Shown here: piece by piece, positions 42,650-51,125 of the stretch
Numbering within the stretch: the first letter of the stretch is position 1
How the letters are laid out: every line of letters begins with the position of its first letter
From: Streptomyces musisoli
GTDB lineage: Bacteria > Actinomycetota > Actinomycetes > Streptomycetales > Streptomycetaceae
DNA length: 64,000 bases
Reading direction: 5' to 3'
Assembly: GCF_016741855.1 (NCBI RefSeq)
Contig: NZ_JAERRH010000001.1
Coordinates: 434,001-498,000, forward strand
Notes under the pieces: generated by a model
Database searches by the model: none
Seen by the model: the letters and a program-made list of their open reading frames with translations, nothing else
What the model was told of the DNA's origin: nothing
Program-made: the position numbers and the translations under genes

Positions 42650-43420
42650 CTACTGCGCGCCGGCGTCCGCGCCGGCCGCCCGGCCCGCGGGCTGCGCCGG
42701 GCCGGGCTCGACGAAGCTGTACGGCGGCAGCGGGCCGTTGACCCGCAGATCGAGGTGGGGGCGGTCCTTGCGGACCTGCTCGACGGTGGCCAGGAAGTCC
42801 TCGGCGGAGTCCCGCGGGACCAGGAACGACACGTTCAGCAGCCAGCCGGTGGACTCGGGGCCCACGCTGACCGCAGCGGCACCCGGGGCCAGCAGGCTCT
42901 CGACCTGGCCGGCGTCTTCGGCCTCCTTGGCCTTGACGGCGGCGGCGACCATCTCGCCGAGGCGGATCTTGTCGTCGTAGCCGCCTCCGCCGGAACGGCG
43001 GTTGGCCTCGGCGAGGGTGCGCACGTCGGCGTTCTCGGCCATCACCAGGTGCAGGACCGCCTCTTCGACGTGCGTGGCCTTGACGTTGTACTCGACCTTG
43101 CCGTCCAGCTCCCGCAGCCGTTCCGCGTAGTGTTCCGCCCGCTCGTCGAGCACCTGCGTGACGGCGTCGTCGTCGGGGGCCACGCTGCCGAAGCGCATCG
43201 GCAGCACACAGCCGGCGGCACCGGCCTCGGCGAGCACGTTCTGGTGCGCGAGCAGATCCCTGCGCTTGGGCCGCAGATCCTCCGGGGCGTCACTGACCAC
43301 GGCGGCCAGCTCACCGGTCGTGAGCACGCGCACGGTGCGGGCCGGCTCGCCCACCCCGGTCATGCCCTCGGGCAGCGCTGGGTGCGACCGTGCGGTGATC
43401 CCGTAGACGTAGGTGCTCAC
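42650..43420 (-). CDS. gvpF: Gas vesicle protein GvpF
   Basis: The 256-residue protein is of the GvpF/L family: STYVYGITARSHPA start, CVLPMRFGSVAPDDDAV, KVEYNVKATHVEEAVL, LLNVSFLVPRD and the LRVNGPLPPYSFV end. It is associated with the shell and needed for vesicle formation. It overlaps the gvpA stop by four bases. Confidence 0.93.
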   Translation of the reverse strand: MSTYVYGITARSHPALPEGMTGVGEPARTVRVLTTGELAAVVSDAPEDLRPKRRDLLAHQNVLAEAGAAGCVLPMRFGSVAPDDDAVTQVLDERAEHYAERLRELDGKVEYNVKATHVEEAVLHLVMAENADVRTLAEANRRSGGGGYDDKIRLGEMVAAAVKAKEAEDAGQVESLLAPGAAAVSVGPESTGWLLNVSFLVPRDSAEDFLATVEQVRKDRPHLDLRVNGPLPPYSFVEPGPAQPAGRAAGADAGAQ

Positions 43421-43839
43421 TCCTGCTCCTCCTTACGGCGCGCGGGGGCCTTGCGGGCGCGCGGCCGGGACTCGGTCTCCCCTTCCTGGCGGGCCTGGTT
43501 GAAGGCGTCGGAGATGGTCTGCGCCGCGCCCGACAGAGCGCCCTTGGACTTGCCGCGGGCACCGGACTCGGTCATCTCGCCGACGATCTCGGGCAGACCG
43601 GGGCTCTTGCGCGGCCCGGCCTCCAGGTCGAGCCGGTTGCACGCCTCGGCGAAGCGCAGGTAGGTGTCGACGCTGGCCACGACGACACGGACGTCGATCT
43701 TCAGGATCTCGATGCCGACCAGGGAGACCCGGACGAACGCGTCGATCACGAGCCCGCGGTCCAGAACCAGTTCGAGTACGTCGTAGAGGCCGCTGCTGCC
43801 GCCTCCGCCTCCGGTCTGCTGTGCCGGAACTACAGTCAT
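43417..43839 (-). CDS. gvpA: Gas vesicle structural protein GvpA
   Basis: The 140-residue protein has the GvpA shell core (LYDVLELVLDRGLVIDAFVRVSLVGIEILKIDVRVVVASVDTYLRFAEACNRLDLE) preceded by a Gly-rich leader and followed by about 65 extra basic residues (RARKAPARRK) not found in cyanobacterial GvpA. The extension is usual in Streptomyces. AGGAGGAAT precedes ATG 43839. It is the main shell protein in other bacteria; vesicles have not been shown in most Streptomyces. Confidence 0.93.
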   Translation of the reverse strand: MTVVPAQQTGGGGGSSGLYDVLELVLDRGLVIDAFVRVSLVGIEILKIDVRVVVASVDTYLRFAEACNRLDLEAGPRKSPGLPEIVGEMTESGARGKSKGALSGAAQTISDAFNQARQEGETESRPRARKAPARRKEEQE

Positions 43840-43907
43840 GCCGGCGATTCCTCCTCGTGCGTAGTGGGTGCACTTTCTGCGCGGACGGGGTCACGCACCG
43901 TGGCGGC

Positions 43908-44285
43908 TCAGCGGCCGCCCCGCGGATCGGCCCTCCCGCGCTCGTAACGGCGGACGCGGCGGTAACCGGTCAGCTGGCCCCGCGCGTCCAGCTCGACCTG
44001 GTAGCTCGCCATCAGGCTCATGGTGTCGGGCACCCTCGCCAGTTCGAGGACCTCCACCTCCAGCGCCCAGCCGTCCTGCGTCTGCTCGAACGAGGACACC
44101 GACTCCGGTGCCAGGCCGGTGAGTTCGGCGAGCTGGGCGCGCGCCTGGCGCAGCACCTCCATCAGGGCCGGACGGTCACCGTCCGCCGCGTGCCTGTCTG
44201 TGTTGCTTTCCGTCTCCTGGGGCTCCTGGGAATCTTGTGATTCCCGTGAACCCTGTGACTGTGGTGTGTTTTTTGCGTTCGACAT
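43908..44285 (-). CDS. gvpO: Gas vesicle protein GvpO
   Basis: The 125-residue protein has the GvpO domain (about 40-115: LMEVLRQARAQLAELTGLAPESVSSFEQTQDGWALEVEVLELARVPDTMSLMASYQVELD). It is the first gene of the leftward operon, required for vesicle expression in haloarchaea. I chose ATG 44285 with a GGGAGAGG site over the ATG at 44327. Confidence 0.92.
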   Translation of the reverse strand: MSNAKNTPQSQGSRESQDSQEPQETESNTDRHAADGDRPALMEVLRQARAQLAELTGLAPESVSSFEQTQDGWALEVEVLELARVPDTMSLMASYQVELDARGQLTGYRRVRRYERGRADPRGGR

Positions 44286-44390
44286 GGCCACCTCTCCCCT
44301 GCGTGTGGCCGTCTCGTCCGCGGCCAAACCTCAGGAGCGGACCGCGTGTGACGGGGACGCCGTCAGCCCTGCTCGGAGGGGTTACGTGGG

Positions 44391-45356
44391 TCAGCCACGC
44401 AGTGCCGCGAGGCGGCTCCGGGGCCGCTTGAGGGAGCGGCCGCGGCTCAGCACACCGGCCCAGGGGTCGGTGCGCGCCTGGCCCACGGCGTCCGAGAGGG
44501 TCCAGCGTCGGGCGTCGACACCGGGATCGTCCACCTGCTCCCAGGTTAGGGGCACCGCCACGGGTGCGCCCCTGCTGGCCCGGACGGCATAGGGGGCGAC
44601 GGCGGTCTGGGCGTAGGCGTTGCGCTGCACGTCGAGGTACAGGCGGTCGCCGCGGTCCCGTTTGCGGGCGGCGGTGGTGAGCCGGTCCGGGTGCCGTGCC
44701 GCGGCGAACCCGGCCACGTCGTGGGCGAACGCGCGTACCTCGTCGAAGTCGTGACGGCCGTCGAGCGGGACGACGAGGTGCAGTCCGCGCGAGCCGGTGG
44801 TCATCGGCGCCGTGGGCAGGCCGAGTTCGTCGAGCAGCTCGCGCAGCCAGGCGGCGGCCTCCCGGACGGCCGCGAAGTCGTCCCCGGGGGTCCCGCCGGG
44901 CCCTTCGGGCACTGCGGGCGGATCGAGGTCGAAGACCAGCCGGTCGGGGTGGCCCGGGCCGCCGGCCCGGTCGGTGCGGGACAGCCAGCGGTGCAGGGTC
45001 AGACAGGCCTGGTCGGCGAGGTAGAGGAGGGTGGCGGTGTCGTCGCAGACCACGTGCGTGACCGTGCCGCCCTCCTTCGCGACCTGGGCGCGGGTGATCC
45101 ACTCGGGGTAGTGGTCCGGGGTGTTCTTCTGCATGAACCGCTGGCCGCCCAGGCCGTCCGGATACCGCTCCAGCATCAGCGGGCGGCCCCTCAGGTGCGG
45201 CAGCAGGTACGGCGCGACGGACCGGTAGTAGTCGGCCAGGTCGCCCTTGGTGTACTCCTTCGCGCCCCCGCCGCCGGGGAAGAGCACCTTCCCCGGCCGC
45301 TGGATCTCCACCGTGCGGCGGCCCGCGCGGATGGACCGCGCGTCGCCGCGGCTCAT
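44391..45356 (-). CDS. ligD: LigD-type polymerase/primase domain protein (stand-alone LigPol)
   Basis: The 321-residue protein is the NHEJ LigD polymerase domain alone: PGKVLFPGGGGAKEYTKGDLADYY, catalytic metal-binding RLVFDLDPPAV (DxD), TGSRGLHLVVPLDG and ARKRDRGDRLYLDVQRN. It adds nucleotides during break repair with Ku. There is no ligase or nuclease domain and no ku gene in view; those may lie elsewhere. ATG 45356 overlaps the transketolase stop, so it is the last gene of a three-gene operon (NDH-2-like, transketolase, LigPol). Confidence 0.93.
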   Translation of the reverse strand: MSRGDARSIRAGRRTVEIQRPGKVLFPGGGGAKEYTKGDLADYYRSVAPYLLPHLRGRPLMLERYPDGLGGQRFMQKNTPDHYPEWITRAQVAKEGGTVTHVVCDDTATLLYLADQACLTLHRWLSRTDRAGGPGHPDRLVFDLDPPAVPEGPGGTPGDDFAAVREAAAWLRELLDELGLPTAPMTTGSRGLHLVVPLDGRHDFDEVRAFAHDVAGFAAARHPDRLTTAARKRDRGDRLYLDVQRNAYAQTAVAPYAVRASRGAPVAVPLTWEQVDDPGVDARRWTLSDAVGQARTDPWAGVLSRGRSLKRPRSRLAALRG

Positions 45357-47200
45357 CGCACGACCGCCTCCTCGACCAGCAGGCGGGCCGCCGCCGCGAT
45401 GCCCACGGCGTCGATGCCGGCCGCGTGCAGCTGCTCGTCGGGGGCGGCCGAGCCCGGCATGGTGCGCACCGCGAGCCGGACCAGGCGGGGCACCGGCCGG
45501 CCGTCGGCGAACGCCTCCGCCACGGCGTCCCCTAGGCCGCCCTCGGGGTGGTGGTCCTCCACCGTGAGCAGGCAGCCGGTCTCCTCGGCCGCCCGGCGCA
45601 GGGTCTCGGCGTCGACGGGCTTGACCGAGTACAGGTCGATCACCCGCACCTGGATGCCGTCCTCGGCGAGCCGGTCGGCGGCGGCCAGCGCCTCGAACAC
45701 GGTCGCCCCGGCCGCGACCACCGTCAGCCGGTCGTCCTCGGCGCTGCGCAGCGTCTTGCTGCCGCCGACCGGGAACTCCTCCTCGGGACCGTAGATCACC
45801 GGGGTCTTGCCGCGCGAGGTGCGCAGGTAGCGGATGCCGTCGAGGCCGGCCATGGCGGCGGTCAGCCGGGCGGTCTGGTTGGCGTCACAGGGGTACAGCA
45901 CCGTCGAGCCGTACACGGAGCGGAACAGTGCCAGGTCCTCCAGGCCCATCTGCGAGGGCCCGTCCTGCCCGATGGCGACACCGGCGTGGGAGCCCACGAG
46001 GTTGATCCCGGAGCCGCTGATGGACGCCATGCGCACGAAATCGTGGGCGCGGGTCAGGAACGCGGCGAAGGTGGAGGCGTAGGGCACCCAGCCGCGCGCG
46101 GCGATGCCGACGGACGTGGCGACGAGCTGCTGCTCGGCGATGTAGCACTCGAAGAACCGGTCGGGGTGGGCCTTGGCGAACTCCTCGGTCCGGGTGGAGT
46201 CCCCGACCTCGCCGTCCAGGGCGACGATGTCGCCGCGGGCGGTGCCGAGCGCGGCGAGGGCCTTGCCGAAGGCGTCCCGGGTCGCTACCTCCTCGCCCCG
46301 GTCGTAGCGGGGGAGCTGGACGACCTCGGTGGTGAGCGAGCGCAGCGCGGCGGCGGCCTGCGGTTCGGAGACGCGCACGTGCAGGTCGCGCTGCCCGCCG
46401 AGTTCGGCGACGGCCTGCTCGGCCTCGGGCAGCGGTTTGCCGTGCAGGCCCTCGCGGTCCTCGACGGAGGCGACGCCCTTGCCCTTGAGGGTGCGGGCGA
46501 GGATCACGGTGGGCTGCCCGGTGGTGGACAGCGCCTCCCCGTAGGCCCGGTCGATCGCGTCGACGTCATGGCCGTCGATCTCGATGGTGTGCCAGTCGAA
46601 GGCCTGGAAGCGGCGGGCGTAGGCGTCCAGGTCGTGGCCGTGCCGGGTGGGGCCGCGCTGGCCGAGCCGGTTGACGTCCACGATGGCGATCAGGTTGTCT
46701 AGGTTCTCGTATCCGGCGTGTTCGGCGGCCTCCCACACCGAGCCCTCCGCCAGCTCGCTGTCGCCGCACAGCACCCACACCCGGTAGCCGGTGCGGTCCA
46801 GCCGCTTGCCGGCCAGGGCGATGCCGACACCGACCGGCAGGCCCTGGCCGAGCGAGCCGGTGGCCGTCTCCACCCAGGGCAGCCGCCGGGGTGTCGGGTG
46901 GCCCTCCAGCCTGCTGCCGAGCTTGCGGAAGGTGACCAGCTCGCCGTCCTCGACGGCACCGGCCGCCTTGTAGGCGGAGTACAGCAGCGGCGAGGCGTGC
47001 CCCTTGGAGAGCACGAAGCGGTCGTTGGCGGGGTGTTCGGGGCGCTCGAAGTCGTAGCGCAGATGGTTCGCGAGCAGGACGGCCAGCAGATCGGCGGCGG
47101 ACATCGAGGACGTCGGGTGCCCGGATCCCGCGGCGGCGGACGCCCGTACGCTGTCGACGCGCAACTGCTGGCCCAGTTCGGCGAGTTCGTCGGTGTTCAT
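45353..47200 (-). CDS. Transketolase
   Basis: The 615-residue protein has the full transketolase set: SGHPTSSMSAADLL near the N-terminus, GDSELAEGSVWEAAEH (ThDP site, about 146-161), NRLGQRGPTRHG, and the C-terminal catalytic Glu region ECYIAEQQLVATSVGI. It exchanges two-carbon units in the pentose phosphate pathway. It is a second or accessory transketolase within a stress-type operon. ATG 47200 overlaps the stop of the oxidoreductase gene. Confidence 0.92.
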   Translation of the reverse strand: MNTDELAELGQQLRVDSVRASAAAGSGHPTSSMSAADLLAVLLANHLRYDFERPEHPANDRFVLSKGHASPLLYSAYKAAGAVEDGELVTFRKLGSRLEGHPTPRRLPWVETATGSLGQGLPVGVGIALAGKRLDRTGYRVWVLCGDSELAEGSVWEAAEHAGYENLDNLIAIVDVNRLGQRGPTRHGHDLDAYARRFQAFDWHTIEIDGHDVDAIDRAYGEALSTTGQPTVILARTLKGKGVASVEDREGLHGKPLPEAEQAVAELGGQRDLHVRVSEPQAAAALRSLTTEVVQLPRYDRGEEVATRDAFGKALAALGTARGDIVALDGEVGDSTRTEEFAKAHPDRFFECYIAEQQLVATSVGIAARGWVPYASTFAAFLTRAHDFVRMASISGSGINLVGSHAGVAIGQDGPSQMGLEDLALFRSVYGSTVLYPCDANQTARLTAAMAGLDGIRYLRTSRGKTPVIYGPEEEFPVGGSKTLRSAEDDRLTVVAAGATVFEALAAADRLAEDGIQVRVIDLYSVKPVDAETLRRAAEETGCLLTVEDHHPEGGLGDAVAEAFADGRPVPRLVRLAVRTMPGSAAPDEQLHAAGIDAVGIAAAARLLVEEAVVR

Positions 47201-48780
47201 GAGTCTCCTCGGTCTCCTTGCGCTCGGTCGCGCTCGGGCGGGGCGTCCGCGGGGTCGGGGGTGTCGGTGCGCTTGACGGGGCCGGGGGCCGCGTGCTCCG
47301 GACTGCTGTTCGCCGGTTCACCACCGGGCTGGTTCTTCGCGGGCTCACCGCCGGGCTGGTTCTTCGCCGGTTCACCGCCGGGCTGGTTCTTCGCCGGTTC
47401 ACCGCCGGGCTGGTTCCGGTGCGTCTCGTGTGTCATGCGTTCGTCTCCTGCGTGTGCGGGTGGCCGCTCCGGACCGCCCGGTACCCGCGCCAGCTCCGGT
47501 GAGGCCGTGTCCAGCGGGACCGACCACGCCCGTACGAGGCCCAACTGGACTCCCTGGCGCGGGAGCACGGCGTCCAGCAGCCAGTCGGCGGCCACCCGGA
47601 CGCGGTTGCCGGGCAGCGCGGCCAGGTGGTAGCCGCGGGTGACGGCGCCCGCCGCCGGGCCGGACAGCGGCACGCCGAACGGGTTGGCGGCGGCCTGGAC
47701 TCCGCCGAGGTCGACGGCGAAGCCGAGGTCGCGGTGGCGGTACGGGCGGCGGCGCCGGCCGAGACCGAGCGAGGCGGCCACGTTCTCCCCCGCCACCCGG
47801 CCCTGCCGCCAGGCGTGCTGGGCCGTCATGGGCGTGAACTTCCCCGGATGCTCCAGGTCGGGCACGGCGGCGGCGTCCCCGCAGGCGAAGACCTCGGGCC
47901 GGCCCGGCAGTTGCAGGTACGGGTCGACGATCAGCCGCCCGCGTTCCAACGGCTGCTTCACGGCCTCCACCAGCGGATCGGGCCGTACCCCCACACACCA
48001 CACCAGGGTCCGGGTCGCGACGAACCGCCCGTCGGTGAGCAGCACCCCGCCCCGGGTGGCCTCCCGCACCGACGTGCCCATCCGCACGTCGACGCCGCGC
48101 GCCCGCAGCACCCGGTCGGCCGTACGGGACAGCTGCTCGTCCATCTCCGGCAGCACGCGCGGCGCCACGTCCAGCAGGATCCAGCGGGGGCGCAGGCCGC
48201 GCGGCAGCGGGTGCCGGCGGGCCAGCCGGTCGGTGAGCATCTGCAACTGGGCGGCCACCTCGGTACCCGTGTAGCCGGCGCCGACCACCACGAAGGTGCA
48301 CCGGGCGGCGCAGCTCTCCGGATCCTCTTCGGCGGCGGCCAGTTCCACCTGCCGGGTCACGTGGTCGCGCAGGTACAGCGCCTCGGGCAGACCGCGGAAG
48401 CCGTGCGCGTGCTCGGCGACGCCGGGGATCGGCAGCAGCTTGTTGACACTGCCGACGGCCAGCACCAGCCGCTCGTAGCCGAGGCTGCCGGAGCCGCCCT
48501 CGGGGCCGCTGTAGTGGACGGTCTGGCCGTCCAGGTCGACGTGCTCCGCCTCGCCGAGCACCAGGCGCACCCCGCGCAGCGTGCCGGGCAGCGACACGGT
48601 GACCCGGCGGGCCTCCAGGATGCCCGCGGCGACCTGGGGCAGCAGCGGCAGATAGAGGAAGTAGTCGGTCGGGTTGAGCAGCGTGATGTCGGCGCGGTTC
48701 CGGGTGAGCCGGGCCAGGGTGCGGGCAGCCCGGTACCCGGCGAAACCGGCACCGACGATCACGACGCGAGGTCGGCTCAC
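47197..48780 (-). CDS. NDH-2-like FAD/NAD(P)-dependent oxidoreductase with repeat tail
   Basis: The 527-residue protein begins with an FAD site (RVVIVGAGFAGYRAARTL), has the central NAD(P) site FVVVGAGYTGTEVAAQL and the closing FACGDAAAVPDLE; HDHVTRQ and PFG segments fit type II NADH dehydrogenases. An unusual C-terminal tail (about 448-527) holds four NQPGGEPAK units. A Met at 47436 inside the tail has an AGGAGA site 8 bases upstream, so the last 79 codons may also be, or once have been, a separate gene. GTG 48780 has GGAGGC upstream. Head of an operon with a SigB-like promoter. Confidence 0.88.
   Translation of the reverse strand: MSRPRVVIVGAGFAGYRAARTLARLTRNRADITLLNPTDYFLYLPLLPQVAAGILEARRVTVSLPGTLRGVRLVLGEAEHVDLDGQTVHYSGPEGGSGSLGYERLVLAVGSVNKLLPIPGVAEHAHGFRGLPEALYLRDHVTRQVELAAAEEDPESCAARCTFVVVGAGYTGTEVAAQLQMLTDRLARRHPLPRGLRPRWILLDVAPRVLPEMDEQLSRTADRVLRARGVDVRMGTSVREATRGGVLLTDGRFVATRTLVWCVGVRPDPLVEAVKQPLERGRLIVDPYLQLPGRPEVFACGDAAAVPDLEHPGKFTPMTAQHAWRQGRVAGENVAASLGLGRRRRPYRHRDLGFAVDLGGVQAAANPFGVPLSGPAAGAVTRGYHLAALPGNRVRVAADWLLDAVLPRQGVQLGLVRAWSVPLDTASPELARVPGGPERPPAHAGDERMTHETHRNQPGGEPAKNQPGGEPAKNQPGGEPAKNQPGGEPANSSPEHAAPGPVKRTDTPDPADAPPERDRAQGDRGDS
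47308..47416 (-). repeat. 27-bp coding repeats (NQPGGEPAK x4)
   Basis: Four in-frame 27-base units encode the nine-residue motif NQPGGEPA(K/N) in the tail of the NDH-2-like protein. The units differ by only a few silent changes, suggesting recent expansion. Confidence 0.9.
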
Positions 48781-48820
48781 GGTACGCCTCCGGCGGTGTG
48801 GCTCGTCCGAGGTCTTCCGC

Positions 48821-48845
48821 GTAACCGGGGCCGGGGCACCCAAAC
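48821..48845 (-). promoter_or_regulatory. SigB-like promoter for the NDH-2/transketolase/LigPol operon
   Basis: Minus strand reads GTTT, 15 bases, GGTTAC, matching the Streptomyces SigB-type consensus GNNT-N14-16-GGGTA(C/T) except for one base. The -10 end is 41 bases upstream of GTG 48780. A divergent copy with the same spacing lies at 48917. Confidence 0.55.
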
Positions 48846-48916
48846 GCCGGGCGGGTCACCCGTACGCCGGTGCGAGCACCCGAACGCCGTCCCCGTCGCG
48901 GACGGCCGGTGGCGGC

Positions 48917-48941
48917 GTTTCGCCCGGTCGCCGCCGGTTAC
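48917..48941 (+). promoter_or_regulatory. SigB-like promoter for the F420 oxidoreductase gene
   Basis: Plus strand reads gttt, 15 bases, ggttac, the same layout as the divergent promoter at 48821-48845. The -10 element is 46 bases upstream of ATG 48987. Confidence 0.55.
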
Positions 48942-48986
48942 CCGGCCCCGGTCCGGACCGCACCGAGCCCGCGCGGAGGTTTTCCC

Positions 48987-49943
48987 ATGCCCGAGTACGG
49001 CTATTTCCTGGCGGCCGAGGAACACGACCCCGCGGCCCTCGTCGAACAGGCCCGGATGGCCGAGCAGGCCGGGTTCCAGGCGCTGTGGATCTCCGACCAC
49101 TACCACCCGTGGAACGGCGCACAGGGGCAGAGCCCGTTCGTGTGGTCGGTGATCGGTGCGCTGTCGGAAGCCGTCTCGCTGCCCATCGAGACGGCCGTGA
49201 CCTGCCCGACCGTGCGGATGCACCCGGCGGTCGTGGCACAGGCCGCGGCGACCAGCGCGGTGATGACCGGGGGCCGGTTCCGGCTCGGTGTCGGCACCGG
49301 CGAGGCGCTGAACGAACACGTCCTCGGCGACCGCTGGCCTCCGGTGCATGTGCGCCTGGAGATGCTGGAGGAGGCGATCCAGGTGATGCGCCGGCTGTTC
49401 ACCGGTGAGGAGGTCAACCACCAGGGGACGCACTACACCGTGGAGAACGCCCGGCTCTACACCGTCCCCGACGAGCCCGTCCCGATCGACGTCTCCGGGT
49501 TCGGACCGAAGGCGACCGCGCTGGCCGCCCGCGTGGGCGACGGCTACATCACGATGATGCCGGAGGAGGAGATGGTCACGCGGTTCCGCAAGGGCGGGGG
49601 CGGGACCAAGCCGGTCAGCGGCGGTACGAAGGTCTGCTACGGGACGGACCGCGAGGAGTGCGTCCGTACGGTGCACCGGCTCTGGTACAACGAGCTGCTG
49701 CCGGGCGAGATGGGGCAGGTGCTGCCCTCTCCGCAGCACTTCGAGCAGTTGCACGAGCTGGTCACCGAGGACATGGTGCGGGACCAGGTGGTCTGCGGGG
49801 ACGACGCCGACCGGCATGCCGAGGCGCTGCGGGCGTTCGCCGACGCCGGGTTCGACCGGGTGTACGTGAACCAGATCGGGCCGGATCAGCAGGGGTTCTT
49901 CGACTTCTACCGCACGAAGGTGCTGCCGCGGCTGGCCGAGTGA
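48987..49943 (+). CDS. LLM-class F420-dependent oxidoreductase
   Basis: The 318-residue protein is of the luciferase-like F420 family: YGYFLAAEEHDPAALVEQARMAEQAGFQALWISDHYHPW, GGRFRLGVGTGEALNEHVLG and DGYITMMPEEEM. It resembles F420-dependent glucose-6-phosphate dehydrogenase and related enzymes, using F420 or F420H2 as hydride carrier. Substrate unknown. ATG 48987 follows GGAGGT. It is divergent from the NDH-2 operon across a 206-base region with SigB-like promoters on both sides. Confidence 0.9.
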   Translation: MPEYGYFLAAEEHDPAALVEQARMAEQAGFQALWISDHYHPWNGAQGQSPFVWSVIGALSEAVSLPIETAVTCPTVRMHPAVVAQAAATSAVMTGGRFRLGVGTGEALNEHVLGDRWPPVHVRLEMLEEAIQVMRRLFTGEEVNHQGTHYTVENARLYTVPDEPVPIDVSGFGPKATALAARVGDGYITMMPEEEMVTRFRKGGGGTKPVSGGTKVCYGTDREECVRTVHRLWYNELLPGEMGQVLPSPQHFEQLHELVTEDMVRDQVVCGDDADRHAEALRAFADAGFDRVYVNQIGPDQQGFFDFYRTKVLPRLAE

Positions 49944-49990
49944 AGAGGTACCGGGGCATCGTCGGGCGGATGCCGGTGCGTTGCCCGCCG

Positions 49991-50098
49991 GGTGCCGGTG
50001 CGTTGCCTGGTGCCGGTGCGTTGCCTGGTGCCGGTGCGTTGCCTGGTGCCGGTGCGTTGCCTGGTGCCGGTGCGTTGCCTGGTGCCGGTGCGTTGTCG
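49991..50098. repeat. 18-bp tandem repeat (six copies)
   Basis: Six almost identical 18-base units (ggtgccggtgcgttgcct) start at 49991 and run to 50098. They adjoin a larger 113-bp repeat. Confidence 0.9.
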
Positions 50099-50120
50099 GG
50101 TGCCGGTGCGTCGGGGCTTG

Positions 50121-50488
50121 TCGCGCAGTTCCCCGCGCCCCTGGGGCCGCTGCCGGGCCGTCGGCCGGGCGGCTCGGGGCGTGTACGCGGATGGGTCTCG
50201 GTGCGTTGTCGGGTGCCGGTGCGTCGGGGCTTGTCGCGCAGTTCCCCGCGCCCCTGGGGCCGTTGCCGGGCCGTCGGCCGGGCGGCTCGGGGTGTGTACG
50301 TGGATGGGTGTCGGTGCGTTGTCGGGTGCCGGGGCGTTGTGCTTAAGCGCGCAGTTCCCCGCGCCCCTGGGGCCGTTGTCGCGCCGTGGGCGGGGAGGCT
50401 CGGGGTGTGTACGTGGATGGGGGTCGGTGCGTTGTCGGGTGCCGGGGCGTTGTGGTTAAGCGCGCAGTTCCCCGCGCCCCTGGGGCCG
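50121..50488. repeat. 113-bp tandem repeat carrying a dispersed Streptomyces motif
   Basis: The motif gcgcagttccccgcgcccct recurs at 50121, 50234, 50347 and 50460 (regular 113-base steps), each within a repeat that also has a gtcggccgggcggctcgggg-like part. The short motif is one I know as very common in intergenic DNA of Streptomyces genomes. The last copy joins the broken VOC gene. A partly inverted copy of its core lies at about 51155-51177. Confidence 0.85.
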
Positions 50489-50490
50489 CT

Positions 50491-50598
50491 GTCGCGCCGG
50501 AAGCGGAGCGTCGTGCCGTCCGACGGGCGCTCGTAGAAGGGGATCGCGGTTTCGAGGTCGTCGACGCAGATGCGCAGCGAGGCGCCCGGAATCTCCAT
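50491..50598 (-). pseudogene. VOC-family (glyoxalase-like) gene truncated by repeats
   Basis: ATG 50598 starts about 36 residues (MEIPGASLRICVDDLETAI, then PFYERPSDG) that match the beginning of vicinal-oxygen-chelate proteins. At about 50491 the frame runs into the 113-bp repeat and the family match stops; a VOC protein is normally about 120 residues. The promoter side of the gene is intact, while its body has been replaced by repeats. Confidence 0.7.
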
Positions 50599-50678
50599 GC
50601 GTCCGAGCCCGGTTGGAGCCGGCCGGGGTGGGCAGGGCCCTCGCGTTACCCGCTGTGATGCACGGGTACCCGCAGGGT

Positions 50679-51125
50679 ATGGACCGTTTTGATCACCTGG
50701 AACATCTGGACAAGCACCTCGTCGAAGAGCTGGCTCAGGTGGCACGCGAGACGGTACGCGACGAACTGCGCGAGCAGTCCCGCAAGCAGCGCCGCACCGC
50801 CATGCTGTACGCCGCCTCGGGCGCCGTCGCCCTGTACGCGGGCGCCGCGGTGGCCCTCGCCCTCGGCCTCGCCCTGGCGATCGGCCTGCCGGGCTGGGCC
50901 GCGGCACTGATCACCGCGGCCGTCCTGGGAGCCGTGGCCTATCTGCTGCGCGGTGCGGCCCGCCCGGGACACGGCCACCACGCCCCCAGCGCCCCGCCAC
51001 ACGTGGTGGGCGGCTCCTCGCCCCCCGCACCGCCGAGCGGCCTCGGCCTGCCCTACCCGCCGATGCCCTCCGGCACCCCGCCCCGCCCGGACGTCCCCCC
51101 GGACCCCCCACACCACCGAGCCTGA
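50679..51125 (+). CDS. Phage-holin-like (DUF1469) membrane protein
   Basis: The 148-residue protein has a charged N-terminal helix (LDKHLVEELAQVARETVRDELREQSRKQRR), two hydrophobic segments (about 44-90: AMLYAASGAVALYAGAAVALALGLALAIGL and AAALITAAVLGAVAYLL) and a Pro/His-rich C-terminus. This is the actinobacterial phage_holin_3_6/DUF1469 type, probably a housekeeping membrane protein and not a phage lysis gene. A gggtac element about 10 bases upstream of ATG 50679 suggests a nearly leaderless transcript; the upstream ATG at 50658 lacks a ribosome site. Confidence 0.75.
   Translation: MDRFDHLEHLDKHLVEELAQVARETVRDELREQSRKQRRTAMLYAASGAVALYAGAAVALALGLALAIGLPGWAAALITAAVLGAVAYLLRGAARPGHGHHAPSAPPHVVGGSSPPAPPSGLGLPYPPMPSGTPPRPDVPPDPPHHRA

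Noticed and set aside
50679..51125. Prophage holin
   Set aside because: The DUF1469-type protein is common in actinobacterial chromosomes and no endolysin, tail or capsid gene is near it.
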